From contig NZ_JAVBXS010000016.1 of NCBI RefSeq assembly GCF_030824435.1, positions 62,001-126,000 of the forward strand: DNA of 64,000 nucleotides, written 5' to 3'. This document shows positions 16,605 to 27,255 of the stretch, piece by piece (within the stretch, counting starts at the first letter, position 1; each line of letters begins with the position of its first letter). Under the pieces are notes generated by a model. The model was not told the DNA's origin. It worked only from the letters and a program-made list of their open reading frames with translations, and made no database searches. The translations under genes were made by a program, and so were the position numbers. The DNA comes from Rheinheimera sp. (GTDB lineage: Bacteria > Pseudomonadota > Gammaproteobacteria > Enterobacterales > Alteromonadaceae).

Positions 16605-16910
16605 ATGAAACTACATGATGATATCCACAACTATTATGAAAAACTGATGCTGGACCACCTGATTGAACTGGGGCTGGATGAAGAGCATGACAATGAATAT
16701 CTGGCCGATTTATGTTGTATTGTGTTGAACCAGCTGCCTTGTAAATATATTCGTTATGAAGTTGATATGGCGTTTTACCTGCCACAAACAGAACGTTTTG
16801 AGATGGTGACCCGCGTGAAAGACGCTGTGGCCAAAGCCCGCAGTTTTTTAGACAGTCCGGATAATAAAAAAATGCCGGAAGCACCGCAAGCGACTGACAT
16901 TGAAGCCTGA
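16605..16910 (+). CDS. ComFB-domain protein
   Basis: A 101-residue protein resembling the late-competence ComFB family: an N-terminal HDDIHNYYEKLMLDHLIELGL helix, then YLADLCCIVLNQLPCKYIRYEVDMAFYL, which is the conserved ALN-LPPKY core. ComFB domains in cyanobacteria have been reported to bind cyclic dinucleotides; others bind zinc. Cysteines are present in DLCCIVLNQLPCKY. GGGAGCAGTGA precedes the ATG. It overlaps the region of the next short gene, suggesting one transcript. The role in this organism is unknown. Confidence 0.75.
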   Translation: MKLHDDIHNYYEKLMLDHLIELGLDEEHDNEYLADLCCIVLNQLPCKYIRYEVDMAFYLPQTERFEMVTRVKDAVAKARSFLDSPDNKKMPEAPQATDIEA

Positions 16911-16944
16911 AGAATCCCAAAAATCTGAAAAAAACAGCAAGCCT

Positions 16945-17115
16945 GTGCCGTTGGCGCAGGCTCCCACCGAAGTGCAACTGGCCGTTGATTTGATTATGTT
17001 ATTGGAACAACAACAGCTGCCGCCTGCGACAGTACTTGCTGCACTTGCCATAGTCGAAAAAGATTTCCGCCGTCAGCTCATGCTGGGCAACAAAGAGAAT
17101 AAAACAGAAAAATAA
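16945..17115 (+). CDS. ybaM: YbaM/DUF2496 family small protein
   Basis: A 56-residue protein if started at GTG 16945; VPLAQAPTEVQLAVDLIMLL aligns position by position with E. coli YbaM from its initiator Met. A TTG at 16900 would add 15 charged residues and overlap the ComFB stop; neither start has a strong ribosome site, so the start is uncertain. The function of YbaM is unknown. In E. coli it is next to priC; here it is about 2.6 kb away from priC, a relic of the same neighbourhood. Confidence 0.75.
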   Translation: MPLAQAPTEVQLAVDLIMLLEQQQLPPATVLAALAIVEKDFRRQLMLGNKENKTEK

Positions 17116-17177
17116 TGACTGCCGGGCCGACGATTCAAGCCATGTTTTACAGGGGTTTCAGAGGATTCGAGAGATTT

Positions 17178-17291
17178 GGGTGGTAGCCTTACCAGCCACA
17201 TCCCGGCACATACGTCATACGCTGCGGCTGCTTCCTTCCGGACCTGACCGGGTTCACGTACTAGTATTGCGGGAGGACCAATAAGGCCACC
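17178..17291 (-). ncRNA. ffs: 4.5S RNA of the signal recognition particle
   Basis: On the minus strand the 114-nt RNA starts GGTGGCC and ends GGCTACCACCC, which pair to close the long hairpin. The apical domain carries GGTCAGGTCCGGAAGGAAGC, the universally conserved Ffh-binding tetraloop and asymmetric loop. The flanking arms TTGGTCCTCCCGCAA and GTGCCGGGATGTGGCTGG are near-identical to the E. coli RNA. Length equals the E. coli 4.5S RNA. It guides membrane-protein ribosomes to FtsY. Confidence 0.97.
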
Positions 17292-17371
17292 ATAGTGTCG
17301 TCAGGCAGCGCTATACGGCTGGCTGACAATGCGGGCGCATTATGCTTAAAACTTGCCGCCTGTGCAAGGCA

Positions 17372-17959
17372 TTATGCAAATTCCGGATTTTTTGCCTGCA
17401 TTTGCTGAAAAAACAACCGCATCTGGGCGCAGTCTTGCTCAAAACTTTCACCCGGTAGCAGCACAGGCCCAAACACCAGTTGTTGTGTTGCAAAGTTAAG
17501 ACCAAGCAACTGAATAGGCACCTGCGCCTGTTTGGCTATCTGCCAGAAACCGGAGCGGTATTGGCTGACTTTGCGCCTTGTGCCTTCAGGAGCAACTCCT
17601 AAAATCAGCTGCGGTTGCTGTTGAAACTCCGCCACTATTTGCCCGACCACACCATGGGCGCTGTCACGGCGCACCGGAATACCACCCCACCGCAATAACC
17701 AATTACGCAGCGGCCAGACAAAAATACTGTGTTTGCCTAAAAAAGATATTTTCACACCCAATGCCAGACTGGCCGCCATCGCAATCACAAAATCCCAGTT
17801 GGAAGTATGAGGCGCAACAGCCACGACAAATTTGGGCACTGCCGGCAGCTGCCCCTGAATACTCCAGCCTAGTTTTGTTAATAACCAACGACCAAATTGT
17901 TGTGCTTTGGCACTATGGTGACGTGGTGCTGTCAGCGGTAATTCCGGCCAATGTTGCAT
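17372..17959 (-). CDS. PlsC-like lysophospholipid acyltransferase
   Basis: A 195-residue acyltransferase of the PlsC/LPLAT superfamily. Block I is HTSNWD (the catalytic H-x4-D), block II is WGGIPVRRD, block III is APEGTR. It is shorter than PlsC (about 245 residues) and lacks long N-terminal membrane helices, resembling the small 1-acyl-glycerol-3-phosphate acyltransferase-like proteins often annotated as glycerol acyltransferase. The ATG with AAGG upstream is used; a TTG just before it is less likely. It begins 9 bp after the DUF3014 gene, so they form an operon. Confidence 0.85.
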   Translation of the reverse strand: MQHWPELPLTAPRHHSAKAQQFGRWLLTKLGWSIQGQLPAVPKFVVAVAPHTSNWDFVIAMAASLALGVKISFLGKHSIFVWPLRNWLLRWGGIPVRRDSAHGVVGQIVAEFQQQPQLILGVAPEGTRRKVSQYRSGFWQIAKQAQVPIQLLGLNFATQQLVFGPVLLPGESFEQDCAQMRLFFQQMQAKNPEFA

Positions 17960-17968
17960 CAAATGACC

Positions 17969-18853
17969 TTAACCTTTTGCCAATAACGGCTGATAAGCCG
18001 CCAGCAACAGTTTTAAACGTTGTTGATTTTTCTGACCAAGCCGGATCATTTGTTTCGGTGCCAGACCAAGCTGTTCAAGCTCGGCATCAGCAAAAGAATA
18101 TTGCACTGAATCAAGCACTAACATTGGGCCATCCGCCACTTCAGGCGCCGCCAGCAACACTTTAATGGCTTGTTGTACTCTGTCGCGGAACTGCTGATCC
18201 GGATAACCTAATTCCTGATACGCCGCCTGCATCAGCGGGTACAGTTGATTAAACAAAGCGGCAACCTGCGCTTTAGGTGCACTTTCCAGTAAATCCAGAT
18301 ACAGGTTGTAACGGGCGTAGTTGGTGCTATCCAGCTGATACTGAGCGCCATTTTTTACTACTTTAAAATCCTGTTTCAGGCCTTTAAAAATGCCTTGTTG
18401 GGGCACCAGCTGGCCCTGGGCAATATTGTCAATTTGCACCACAAAACGACGGATCATTTCTTCGTTGACAAAAAGTGCCGCCAAACCCGGTTTCCAGTTC
18501 AGCTTTAATAATTCCTGTTGTACCAGAGCGTCAGATTCATCAAGCGTTGGTAATTGTGGCAGTGCTGCCACTTCCTGCTCTGCCGGCAGAGTTTGCCCGT
18601 CCACACCGGCATCAGCCGCCTGAGCACTGATTTCATCGGCAGGTTCTGCAGTAGCAGTCAGCACATCGTCCGGCTCTTTGGCAACTTCAGGGGTTTTAAC
18701 CACTTCAGCCGGTGCCTGTACCACAGGCGCAGGTGTCAGTTCTGGCATTGGTTTTAAAAAATACCAGGCAGCACCTGCAATAATGGCCAGCACCACCACA
18801 GGTGCCAGCCAGTTTTGTGTGGTTGTTTTGCTTTCGCTTTGTTGCTCGCTCAT
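17969..18853 (-). CDS. DUF3014 membrane-anchored protein
   Basis: A 294-residue protein. One N-terminal transmembrane helix (about residues 15-35, LAPVVVLAIIAGAAWYFL) is followed by a Pro/Ala/Glu-rich linker of about 70 residues and a helical periplasmic domain of about 190 residues typical of DUF3014. The linker is low complexity. AAAGGGGATCTT precedes the ATG. The domain's function is unknown. It is transcribed with the acyltransferase downstream, which suggests an envelope role, but that is inference. Confidence 0.8.
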   Translation of the reverse strand: MSEQQSESKTTTQNWLAPVVVLAIIAGAAWYFLKPMPELTPAPVVQAPAEVVKTPEVAKEPDDVLTATAEPADEISAQAADAGVDGQTLPAEQEVAALPQLPTLDESDALVQQELLKLNWKPGLAALFVNEEMIRRFVVQIDNIAQGQLVPQQGIFKGLKQDFKVVKNGAQYQLDSTNYARYNLYLDLLESAPKAQVAALFNQLYPLMQAAYQELGYPDQQFRDRVQQAIKVLLAAPEVADGPMLVLDSVQYSFADAELEQLGLAPKQMIRLGQKNQQRLKLLLAAYQPLLAKG

Positions 18854-19074
18854 AAGATCCCCTTTGAAATACAATGAAAATTCGCGGCCATCAGTGTTAC
18901 TTTACCCGAAGCAGCCTGCCCTTACCACGGCGGACTTTGGCGAAGTGGCTGGTTGTGGTAAAAAAGCAGACAAAACAACAAACTCAGGCTTAACGACTGC
19001 CGTTGCTTTGTCCGGCAAAGTCAGTAATAGTTAACAGATAACTCTGCCGCCGTCAGGCCATTTTGTACAGCTGT

Positions 19075-20247
19075 ATGACTGAATCAACCACAAACAAAAA
19101 AGTTGCGTTATTACTGACCGGTGGTGGCGCCAGAGCGGCCTATCAGGTTGGTGTGCTCAAAGCCATAGCCCAACAATTCCCGCGTAACAGTAAAGTACCC
19201 TTCCAGATCATTTGTGGCACCTCGGCTGGCGCCATTAATGGCACCGCCGTTGCGTGTTACGCCAGTTGTTTTCATTTGGGGGTGCGAAAACTGGAATGGG
19301 TGTGGAAAAACTTTCATACCAGTCATGTGTATTATTCCGATTATCTGCGCGCCACTTACCATTTGGCTCGCGGCTTTTTAAGTGCTTTTCAGGCAGATTA
19401 TGCCAATCATAAACCCGTGTCTTTACTCGATAACAAACCGCTGAAAATTTTGTTAAACGAGCTGCTGGATTTAAAACGGCTTGACCGCAACATTATGGGT
19501 GGTTATCTCGACAGTGTGTCAGTCACAGCCAGCTGTTATAACAGCGGTGATTCCATTACGTTTTTCCAGTCCAGAAATGCCGATGAATGGCAACGTTCAC
19601 GCCGTTGTGGTCAGCGCACCTTGCTGGGCATTCATCATCTGATGGCTTCTGCCGCCATTCCGCTGGTGATGCCGTCAGTGCGGATTAACCAACATTATTA
19701 CGGTGATGGTTCAGTGAATCAGTTGTCGCCGCTGAGCGCCCCTATTCACCTCGGCGCCGATAAAATTCTGATCATCGGCCTGGAACAACCCCGTAAATAT
19801 GACGGCATGCAACAATTGCCACACCACCCGAACCTGTCCACTATTGCCGGTCATCTGTTGGACAGTATTTTTTCTGACACCCTGACAGCCGATCTGGAGC
19901 GTATGGAAAGGGTGAATAAAACCATCAATACCCTAAACGAACACCAGATAAAAAGTGAACTCAAACCTATCCAGAGTTTATTAATTAATCCGTCTACTAA
20001 CTTCAACCAATTGGCCAGCGAACATTTTCTGGCTTTGCCGATGGCAGTGCGGTCTTTATTGCGGACCATCGGCATTAAACAGCACTCTGACTCCAGCCTT
20101 GCCAGTTATTTGCTGTTTGAAAAGTCTTTTACCCGCCGGCTGATTGAGCTGGGTTATGAAGATGGCATCAGGCAAATTGACCAAATCATGGCGTTATTAA
20201 CAGCAACGCCTGCAGATAACAAAAACGACAAACAAAACGGGCAGTAA
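19075..20247 (+). CDS. patatin-like phospholipase
   Basis: A 390-residue serine lipase of the patatin/RssA class. The oxyanion loop LLTGGGARAAYQVGVLKAI, the nucleophile elbow GTSAG and the dyad motif YGDGS are all intact. Such enzymes hydrolyse phospholipids or lysophospholipids; no signal peptide is visible, so it is likely cytoplasmic or membrane-associated. An in-frame TTG 12 bp upstream is possible; the ATG is preferred although its ribosome site is weak. It diverges from the DUF3014-acyltransferase pair, hinting at a lipid-related neighbourhood. Confidence 0.9.
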   Translation: MTESTTNKKVALLLTGGGARAAYQVGVLKAIAQQFPRNSKVPFQIICGTSAGAINGTAVACYASCFHLGVRKLEWVWKNFHTSHVYYSDYLRATYHLARGFLSAFQADYANHKPVSLLDNKPLKILLNELLDLKRLDRNIMGGYLDSVSVTASCYNSGDSITFFQSRNADEWQRSRRCGQRTLLGIHHLMASAAIPLVMPSVRINQHYYGDGSVNQLSPLSAPIHLGADKILIIGLEQPRKYDGMQQLPHHPNLSTIAGHLLDSIFSDTLTADLERMERVNKTINTLNEHQIKSELKPIQSLLINPSTNFNQLASEHFLALPMAVRSLLRTIGIKQHSDSSLASYLLFEKSFTRRLIELGYEDGIRQIDQIMALLTATPADNKNDKQNGQ

Positions 20248-20380
20248 ATTGCCGTCAAAAAGCCGTCTGTTGTGAAGCCTTTCCCAAGCGAAAGTGCTAA
20301 CTACCTGTATTTGATAGCCATTACAGAGTGGCACAAAACCTGCTTTGTTCAGATATCATTCTGATCACAGGAGCAAGCTG

Positions 20381-21325
20381 ATGGATTTGTTCAGCTTCAG
20401 CGACATGTCGTTAGACCATGTCCCAAGTTATGCCGGCATTACCTCCAAGCCCGTCTGGTCCCAGTTGACCAGCACTGTAGGCCCTGGTTTGGTTGAGCAA
20501 CTGCAAACCAGCCTGGATCTGGCACAACAACTACAGATTTTTTCGATGGCCGCCGGCAAAATTCTGCCTATTGCAGCTTTAGAAATGCATACAGCCGTAG
20601 GCGTTTTTCTGGCACCGGGGTCTTTTACCGCCAGCCATGAATACCGCAGCATGCTGGTTTTAAACGAACAATGTCTGGCCGAGCTGGTGTATCAAAGCGA
20701 CAGCGCTTTTAGCCCATTAATACAAAGACGTTTACTGGAGCTGGAAACCCAGTGGTTATTTCCACTTCGAAACGCTTTAGTGGTGACCAGGCTGCAACAA
20801 CTGGCTTTAAAAGACACTTTAACTGGTCTGGGTAACCGTCGTTTTTTTGACGATTCCTTTAGCAAAACCGTATTGTTGGCCGAGCGTAAACAACAACCCT
20901 GCGCTTTGATTTTACTGGATTTAGATAATTTTAAACCGGTGAATGACAATCACGGCCACCATGCCGGTGATGAAGTGTTATTGGCTGTTGCCGATGCCAT
21001 GCGAAGCACTTTGCGTATCAGCGACAATCTGTTCCGTTTTGGCGGTGATGAATTTGCCGTGTTGTTAACAGCCGAAGACGCTTACAGTGCTGAGCTGGTG
21101 GCACACCGGCTGGTGAAAGCCATTTCCCAACACCATATTTGTGAAAAGTTTGGCGTGTCAGCCAGCGCCGGTTTAGCCCAACTTCATTTGAACGAAGATA
21201 GTAAGTCGTTGTTTACACGAACAGATCAGGCGTTATATCAGGCCAAACAAAGTGGCAAAAACGCAGTGCGCCAGGCGCCGTTACAACATGTAGCCAACCC
21301 GATGGCAGAGCAGATCAAAGCCTGA
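20381..21325 (+). CDS. diguanylate cyclase (GGDEF), 314 aa
   Basis: Makes cyclic di-GMP from two GTP. The N-terminal 150 residues have no named sensor domain but include hydrophobic stretches such as LQIFSMAAGKILPIAALEMHT. The C-terminal GGDEF domain has DTLTGLGNRRFF, LDLDNFKPVND, FRFGGDEFAVLL with an intact active site, and RISD five residues upstream, a canonical product-inhibition I-site. AGGAG lies eight bases before the ATG. It converges on tilS with an 11-bp overlap of coding ends and no room for a terminator. Confidence 0.92.
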   Translation: MDLFSFSDMSLDHVPSYAGITSKPVWSQLTSTVGPGLVEQLQTSLDLAQQLQIFSMAAGKILPIAALEMHTAVGVFLAPGSFTASHEYRSMLVLNEQCLAELVYQSDSAFSPLIQRRLLELETQWLFPLRNALVVTRLQQLALKDTLTGLGNRRFFDDSFSKTVLLAERKQQPCALILLDLDNFKPVNDNHGHHAGDEVLLAVADAMRSTLRISDNLFRFGGDEFAVLLTAEDAYSAELVAHRLVKAISQHHICEKFGVSASAGLAQLHLNEDSKSLFTRTDQALYQAKQSGKNAVRQAPLQHVANPMAEQIKA

Positions 21326-22676
21326 TGGCGCTTGCTGAGCGCAGGCATAACCAACTTTGGGCCTGGTCTTGTGCACAACAACCGGCATAACCTGCCACCA
21401 CCATTATTTGCTGCCCGGCAATGATTAACGGCACGGAGCCACGTTGCCAGGGCGGCACCTTCCACAGCTGCAACCATTGTTTAAGCGGTTTACTTACCGC
21501 AGAGCCAGCCGGCTTAAATTTATGGGAAAAACCGACTAAAGCAGCAAAATCAAGGGTTAACTTTGCAGTCACAGGCAAAGCTAAAGGCCACTGACAAAAA
21601 CCGGGCTGATGTGCAAAAGCTTGTGTTTGCCAGAGCAACACCCTGCCATCCGGTAAAGTGAACTCTGTATCAGCTTTCAGTTGCTGCGCTGTTGTTTGCT
21701 GCAGCTTGTGTTGCAGCTCTGCTTCCGCTTGCAGCTCTGCTGGTGTCAGCAGATACAAGGTGTTGGCAAAACGCCGTAACTGATAATCGCCAAGACAAAG
21801 CTGAGGTTGTGCATCCGCTTTGGCTGCTATCAGATTTTCAAATAATTCGCCAAGCTGCATTGTCGACGGATTCAGCGCAAACTGCTGCAAAAAAGCCCGT
21901 ACCAATAACTGCTGCACCGGTAATGGATGTTGTTGCAGTTTGGCTAAATCAAGTTGCTGCGCACTTTGCATAGCGCTAAGCAAAGGCGCTAACAGATAAT
22001 CATTGGCTTGCTGCAAAGCGCCCAGCTGCTGCATAGAGCGGCTGCTGGTTTTGGCAATCGCAGGAAAACGCTGCGCCAGAGTAGGCAGCACTTCCAGCCG
22101 TAAAAAGTTGCGGTCAAAGGCAGCGTTGGCATTACTTTCATCGATAATAAAAGCTATTGCGCTGGCTTTGGCAACAGCTTCCAGTTCACTGCGGTTAACA
22201 TCCAGCAGTGGCCGCACTAACCAGCCTTTGGCAAAAGCTTTAGCCGCTGCTATACCGGCCAGGCCAGCAGCACCACTGCCGCGTTTCAGCGCCAGCAACA
22301 AGGTTTCTAACTGATCATCGGCATGATGCGCCGTACAAAGTGCGGTATCGCTGCTGCTGATGGCTGTAGCAAGCACCTGATAGCGCGCTTCACGTGCTTT
22401 GGCTTCGAGATTGTTGCTACCTGCAAGCTGCACCTTTTCCATCACAAAAGGCACTTGTAACAAAGCACATTGAGCGGCACAAAATTCGCCCCAGGCGTCT
22501 GCATTAGGGCTTAAGCCATGATGCACATAAATAGCGCTCAAGTGTCTTTCTTGCTGTTGCTGTTGCCACTGCTTAAGCAGATGCAATAACACCATAGAAT
22601 CGAGGCCACCACTGAGTGCCAGCACCACTTTATTGCAGCCAACAGACGACAACTGTGTAGTCACAGCATTCAGCAT
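21315..22676 (-). CDS. tilS: tRNA(Ile)-lysidine synthase
   Basis: Converts C34 of the CAU-anticodon isoleucine tRNA to lysidine, an essential modification. The PP-loop ATPase motif SGGLDSM is at residues 22-28, followed by YVHHGLSP, TAHHADDQLETLLLALKRGSG and the C-terminal TilS domains. 453 residues from the chosen ATG. A longer frame would begin inside the accA terminator and is rejected; a GTG at about 22703 remains possible. Codon choice is Gln/Ala-heavy like its neighbours. It follows accA, as in related genomes. Confidence 0.93.
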   Translation of the reverse strand: MLNAVTTQLSSVGCNKVVLALSGGLDSMVLLHLLKQWQQQQQERHLSAIYVHHGLSPNADAWGEFCAAQCALLQVPFVMEKVQLAGSNNLEAKAREARYQVLATAISSSDTALCTAHHADDQLETLLLALKRGSGAAGLAGIAAAKAFAKGWLVRPLLDVNRSELEAVAKASAIAFIIDESNANAAFDRNFLRLEVLPTLAQRFPAIAKTSSRSMQQLGALQQANDYLLAPLLSAMQSAQQLDLAKLQQHPLPVQQLLVRAFLQQFALNPSTMQLGELFENLIAAKADAQPQLCLGDYQLRRFANTLYLLTPAELQAEAELQHKLQQTTAQQLKADTEFTLPDGRVLLWQTQAFAHQPGFCQWPLALPVTAKLTLDFAALVGFSHKFKPAGSAVSKPLKQWLQLWKVPPWQRGSVPLIIAGQQIMVVAGYAGCCAQDQAQSWLCLRSASAIRL

Positions 22677-22723
22677 TGAAGTGGCAACAGGCGGAAGTGG
22701 CACAGTCAGGAGTACTCTAAGGT

Positions 22724-22748
22724 AAAAAAGCCGCTTTACGCGGCTTTT
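22724..22748 (-). terminator. terminator between accA and tilS
   Basis: Stem AAAAGCCGC (22726-22734), loop TTTAC, stem GCGGCTTTT (22740-22748), with a run of A's on the left that reads as T's in the minus direction. It ends the large operon after accA; tilS must use read-through or its own promoter. Confidence 0.8.
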
Positions 22749-22763
22749 ATTTAGCAAAATTTA

Positions 22764-23720
22764 TCAGCAATAACCGAAGGACATCAAACGTTTATAACGT
22801 CTGTCCAGCAGTTCAGGCACTGACAATTTGTCGAGTTTGGCTAAATCACGCAGCAATGCCTGTTTTAAACTGGCTGCCATTTGTTCGTGGGCCCGGTGGG
22901 CACCGCCTAATGGCTCGGCAATCACTTCGTCAATTAAACCCAGCTCTTTTAAGCGTGGTGCTGTAATGCCCATAGCATCGGCTGCCAAAGGTGCTTTTTC
23001 GGCGCTTTTCCACAAAATAGAAGCACAACCTTCAGGTGAAATCACCGAATAAGTGCTGTATTGCAGCATGTTGACCTGATCGCCTACACCAATGGCCAAA
23101 GCACCACCAGAACCACCTTCACCAATGACTGTACAAAGCACCGGCACTTTTAAACCTGCCATTACTTTTAAGTTGCGGGCAATAGCTTCACTCTGACCCC
23201 GTTCTTCAGCACCTATGCCAGGGTAAGCACCCGGTGTGTCGATAAAAGTAATAATTGGCATATTAAAACGCTCAGCCATTTCAAACATTCTGAGTGCTTT
23301 ACGGTAACCTTCAGGACGTGGCATACCAAAGTTACGTTTGATTTTTTCGTGAGTGTCACGGCCTTTCTGGTGACCAATCACCATCACGGTACGTTCACCT
23401 AAACGGGCAGTGCCACAGACAATAGCGGCGTCATTGGCAAAAGCACGGTCACCGGCCAGTTCGTCAAAATCAGTAAAAATATGCTTAATATAATCCAGCG
23501 TATAAGGACGCATTGGGTGGCGGGCTAACTGAGCGACCTGCCAGGCGCCTAATTCGGCAAAAATCTTTTTGGTCAGTGTCAGACTCTTTTCTTTGAGCTT
23601 GTTCACTTCTTCTTCTAAACCGAGATCAAAATCTCCGTTACGGCTGACTTTGCGCAGTTCTTCTATTTTTGCTTCAAGTTCCGCAATCGGTTGCTCAAAC
23701 TCTAAATAATTCAGCATCAT
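22764..23720 (-). CDS. accA: acetyl-CoA carboxylase carboxyltransferase subunit alpha
   Basis: The alpha subunit of the carboxyltransferase half of ACC, making malonyl-CoA for fatty acid synthesis in complex with AccD. 318 residues, typical length. Conserved parts: [16 protein letters not shown] at the N-terminus, [51 protein letters not shown] and [15 protein letters not shown], the oxyanion-forming glycine loop. The first of two adjacent ATGs aligns best with E. coli. It lies 17 bp after dnaE in the conserved dnaE-accA order. Confidence 0.97.
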   Translation of the reverse strand: MMLNYLEFEQPIAELEAKIEELRKVSRNGDFDLGLEEEVNKLKEKSLTLTKKIFAELGAWQVAQLARHPMRPYTLDYIKHIFTDFDELAGDRAFANDAAIVCGTARLGERTVMVIGHQKGRDTHEKIKRNFGMPRPEGYRKALRMFEMAERFNMPIITFIDTPGAYPGIGAEERGQSEAIARNLKVMAGLKVPVLCTVIGEGGSGGALAIGVGDQVNMLQYSTYSVISPEGCASILWKSAEKAPLAADAMGITAPRLKELGLIDEVIAEPLGGAHRAHEQMAASLKQALLRDLAKLDKLSVPELLDRRYKRLMSFGYC

Positions 23721-23737
23721 CGACTGTCACTACCTAC

Positions 23738-26700
23738 TTAATTAAATTCAAGTTGTATTGTTGCTAATTGTTTTAACTGATGCAACAAAGCGTCTGTGGG
23801 GGTCACCCACCATTCTGTGCCCAGTGCCATAGTTACCGCCCCTTCCTGGCGCTGATAACGCAACTGCACTGGTACTGTGCCGGCTTTAAATTCTGCCAGC
23901 ACTTTTTGTAATCTGGGTAAATAATCCGGCCCTGTCTGCGCCGCATCCACGGTAATAAACAGCGACTTCAGGCATTTTTCCCGGGCCTGGGTGATCTCAA
24001 CCACCTCGCGGCCGGTCATTGTAAGGCCACCGCTGAAATCATCAAAGCTGACCTGTCCTGAAACCACCAAAACCTTGTCTTTTTGCAGCAGATGCTCGAA
24101 GTTCTCGAACTGTTCGGGGAAAAAACGTACATCTAAGCGCGCTGATTTATCGTCAAGCTGCACTAAAGCCCAGCGCCGGCCTTTTTTATTAATCAAAACC
24201 CGCACCGACACCACTAAACCACAAGCATGCACTGTTTGGTCGCGCCGGCCCGGTTGCATTTCCACTAAACGGCAACTGGCGTAATGTGGCAATTCTGCCA
24301 GATAACGGTTAATAGGGTGACCTGTTAAATACAAACCGAGCGTTTCACGCTCCCCTTCCAGCCAGACTTCATCCGGCCAAATCGGCACCTGCTTAAAAGC
24401 TTTGGCAGACATTTGTGGTTCAGGCGACAATAAACCAAATAAGTCACTTTGCCCAACAGCTTCGGCTTTGGCGTGCTGCTCCGCTGCTTTCATCGCTTCT
24501 TCCAGACTTGCCATGGTAGAAGCACGGTGTGGCCCCAGTTTGTCCATGGCACCTGATAAAATCAGCTTTTCAATAACACGGCGATTGAGTTTTTTTAAGT
24601 CAACCTTGGCGCAAAAATCGAATAAATCAACAAAAGCACCTTTTTGGGTGCGGGCTTCAATAATGGCTTCTATCGGGCCTTCACCCACGCCTTTTATCGC
24701 GCCAATGCCATAGACAATATGGCCTTGTTCATTGACGGTGAACTTATATAAACCTTCGTTGACATCAGGCGGAATAAGCTTGAGCTTCATATGCTCACAC
24801 TCATCCACCAAAGTGACGATTTTATCGGTGTTGTCCATATCGGCCGACATCACCGCCGCCATAAACTCGGCAGGGAAATGGGCTTTCATCCATAAGGTTT
24901 GGTAAGACACCAAGGCATAAGCGGCAGAGTGCGATTTGTTAAAACCATAACCTGCGAACTTTTCTACCAAATCGAAGATTTTCATCGCAAGTTCGGGGTC
25001 AACCCCATTGGCTGCCGCGCCGTTCTGGAAGGTATCGCGCTGTTTGGCCATTTCTTCGGGTTTTTTCTTACCCATAGCACGGCGTAATAAGTCAGCGCCG
25101 CCCAGTGAATAGCCAGACAACACCTGAGCAATTTGCATCACCTGCTCTTGATACAGAATAATGCCGTAAGTGGGTTCCAGAATGGGTTTGAGTGATTCGT
25201 GTTGCCAGGTGGCATCCGGATAAGAAATGGCTTCACGGCCGCGTTTACGGTCGATAAAGTTATCTACCATGCCCGATTGCAGCGGGCCAGGCCGGAACAG
25301 CGCCACCAGAGCTATCATGTCTTCAAAACAGTCGGGCTGCAGGCGGCGGATCAGGTCTTTCATACCACGGGATTCAAGCTGGAACACTGCCGTGGTTTCC
25401 GCTTTCATCAACATGTCGTAACTGCGTTTATCCACCAGCGGAATTTGGGTGATATCAACAGGCGGCTTGCCTTCTTTTTGGTGACGTTCGTTCACCATAT
25501 TCACCGCCCACTGCAAAATAGTGAGGGTTCGAAGGCCTAAAAAGTCGAATTTGACGAGACCTGCGTATTCAACGTCGTTTTTATCAAACTGGGTGACAGG
25601 GTTATTGCCTTCGCTGTCACAATAAACAGGCGCAAAGTCGGTAATTTTAGTTGGCGCTATCACCACACCACCGGCGTGTTTACCGGCGTTACGGGTGACA
25701 CCTTCGAGCCGGCGCGCCATATCAATCAGATCTTTCACTTCACTGTCGGCAGCATAAAGCTCGGGCAAACGTGGCTCTTCAATAAAAGCCTGCTCCAGTG
25801 TCATACCTGGGGTGGGTGGAATAAGTTTGGAGATACGGTCAACAAAACCATAAGGATGCCCCAGCACCCGACCCACGTCACGAATAACAGCTTTGGCAGC
25901 CATGGTGCCAAAGGTAATAATTTGCGACACCGCTTCGCGGCCGTACATGTCGGAGACGTGTTCTATCACTTCGTCGCGCCTGTCCATACAGAAGTCGACG
26001 TCAAAGTCGGGCATCGATACCCGCTCCGGGTTTAAAAAGCGCTCAAAGAGTAAGTCAAATTCAAGCGGATCCAGGTCGGTGATTTTCAACGCATAAGCCA
26101 CCAGAGAACCAGCGCCCGAGCCCCGGCCTGGCCCCACCGGAATATCGTTATCTTTCGACCACTGAATAAACTCCATCACCACCAGGAAGTAACCAGGGAA
26201 TCCCATCTGGTTAATCACGTCGAGCTCAATTTGCAAACGCTCGTCATATTCAACACGTTTTTCCGCCCGCACTTTTTCGTCCGGAAACAGAATTTGTAAG
26301 CGGTCTTCCAAACCTTCGCGGGATTTTAATACCAGAAAATCTCCGTCTGTCATGCCGCCCGTCGGAAATGCCGGCAGGAAATATTCGCCTAAACGAATGG
26401 TAACATTACAACGTTTGGCAATTTCAACGGAGTTGGCAAGGGCTTCGGGAATATCGGCAAACAGCGTCTGCATTTCTTCGGCAGAACGTAAGTACTGCTG
26501 TTCACTGTAGTTTTTTGGCCGGCGTTTATCTTCCAGCGTATAACCATCGTGAATAGCCACGCGGATTTCATGAGCGGAAAAATCGTCCGGTGTTAAAAAC
26601 ACCACTTCGTTAGTGGCCACCACCGGCAGGCCGGTTTCTTCAGCCAGGGTCACTGCCTGCTGAATATAAATCTCTTCATCAACCCGGCCGGTGCGGATAA

Positions 26701-27205
26701 GCTCTAAAAAAAAGCGCTCTGGAAAATGCTGCTGATAAAAGGCGACCAACTGCTCTGTGCTGCTTTTATTGCCTTTGATCAAAGCTTTACCAAGCGGGCC
26801 ATCTTTACCACCCGACAATAAAATTAAACCGGCGCTGTGTTCCACCAGCCAGTCGTGGTCAATCTGAGGTTTATCAGCCACATGGCCGCGCAAATAAGCT
26901 TTAGAAAGCAACATCGTCAGGTTCTGATAACCTTCGTTGTCTGCGGCAAGCACCAGCAAACGGCAAGCTTCACCGGGGAACAGCGGGTGTTGCACAAATA
27001 AATCGGCGCCAATAATGGGTTTAATGCCGGCGTCATGGGCAGTGCTGTAAAAACGCACCAGACCACACATGTTCATCTGATCGGTCAAAGCCAAAGCGGG
27101 CATCAACTGCTTTTTGGCAGCGCCTACTATAGGTTTGATTTTACTTAAGCCGTCCAGCATCGAAAAATCGCTGTGAACGCGCAGATGAACAAATCCCGGT
27201 TCCAT
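23738..27205 (-). CDS. dnaE: DNA polymerase III subunit alpha
   Basis: Replicative polymerase catalytic subunit, 1155 residues. N-terminal PHP domain ([15 protein letters not shown]). Palm domain with [14 protein letters not shown] and [16 protein letters not shown], which holds two of the three catalytic aspartates. [28 protein letters not shown] and the HhH region follow, then the OB fold and C-terminal tau-binding region. The ATG after AAGGTAG is used; a TTG one codon earlier is less likely. It sits between rnhB and accA, as in most gammaproteobacteria. Confidence 0.98.
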   Translation of the reverse strand: MEPGFVHLRVHSDFSMLDGLSKIKPIVGAAKKQLMPALALTDQMNMCGLVRFYSTAHDAGIKPIIGADLFVQHPLFPGEACRLLVLAADNEGYQNLTMLLSKAYLRGHVADKPQIDHDWLVEHSAGLILLSGGKDGPLGKALIKGNKSSTEQLVAFYQQHFPERFFLELIRTGRVDEEIYIQQAVTLAEETGLPVVATNEVVFLTPDDFSAHEIRVAIHDGYTLEDKRRPKNYSEQQYLRSAEEMQTLFADIPEALANSVEIAKRCNVTIRLGEYFLPAFPTGGMTDGDFLVLKSREGLEDRLQILFPDEKVRAEKRVEYDERLQIELDVINQMGFPGYFLVVMEFIQWSKDNDIPVGPGRGSGAGSLVAYALKITDLDPLEFDLLFERFLNPERVSMPDFDVDFCMDRRDEVIEHVSDMYGREAVSQIITFGTMAAKAVIRDVGRVLGHPYGFVDRISKLIPPTPGMTLEQAFIEEPRLPELYAADSEVKDLIDMARRLEGVTRNAGKHAGGVVIAPTKITDFAPVYCDSEGNNPVTQFDKNDVEYAGLVKFDFLGLRTLTILQWAVNMVNERHQKEGKPPVDITQIPLVDKRSYDMLMKAETTAVFQLESRGMKDLIRRLQPDCFEDMIALVALFRPGPLQSGMVDNFIDRKRGREAISYPDATWQHESLKPILEPTYGIILYQEQVMQIAQVLSGYSLGGADLLRRAMGKKKPEEMAKQRDTFQNGAAANGVDPELAMKIFDLVEKFAGYGFNKSHSAAYALVSYQTLWMKAHFPAEFMAAVMSADMDNTDKIVTLVDECEHMKLKLIPPDVNEGLYKFTVNEQGHIVYGIGAIKGVGEGPIEAIIEARTQKGAFVDLFDFCAKVDLKKLNRRVIEKLILSGAMDKLGPHRASTMASLEEAMKAAEQHAKAEAVGQSDLFGLLSPEPQMSAKAFKQVPIWPDEVWLEGERETLGLYLTGHPINRYLAELPHYASCRLVEMQPGRRDQTVHACGLVVSVRVLINKKGRRWALVQLDDKSARLDVRFFPEQFENFEHLLQKDKVLVVSGQVSFDDFSGGLTMTGREVVEITQAREKCLKSLFITVDAAQTGPDYLPRLQKVLAEFKAGTVPVQLRYQRQEGAVTMALGTEWWVTPTDALLHQLKQLATIQLEFN

Positions 27206-27255
27206 CAAACTACCTTTTTAAAAAGTTGTTATTGCACAAGCGGTCGAGCATCCAT

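Noticed and set aside
22676-22757. 27-codon N-terminal extension of tilS
   Set aside because: It overlaps the accA terminator hairpin and has no resemblance to TilS N-termini.
25199-25540. Antisense open frames inside dnaE
   Set aside because: Typical shadow frames of a GC-balanced long gene, with no family match.
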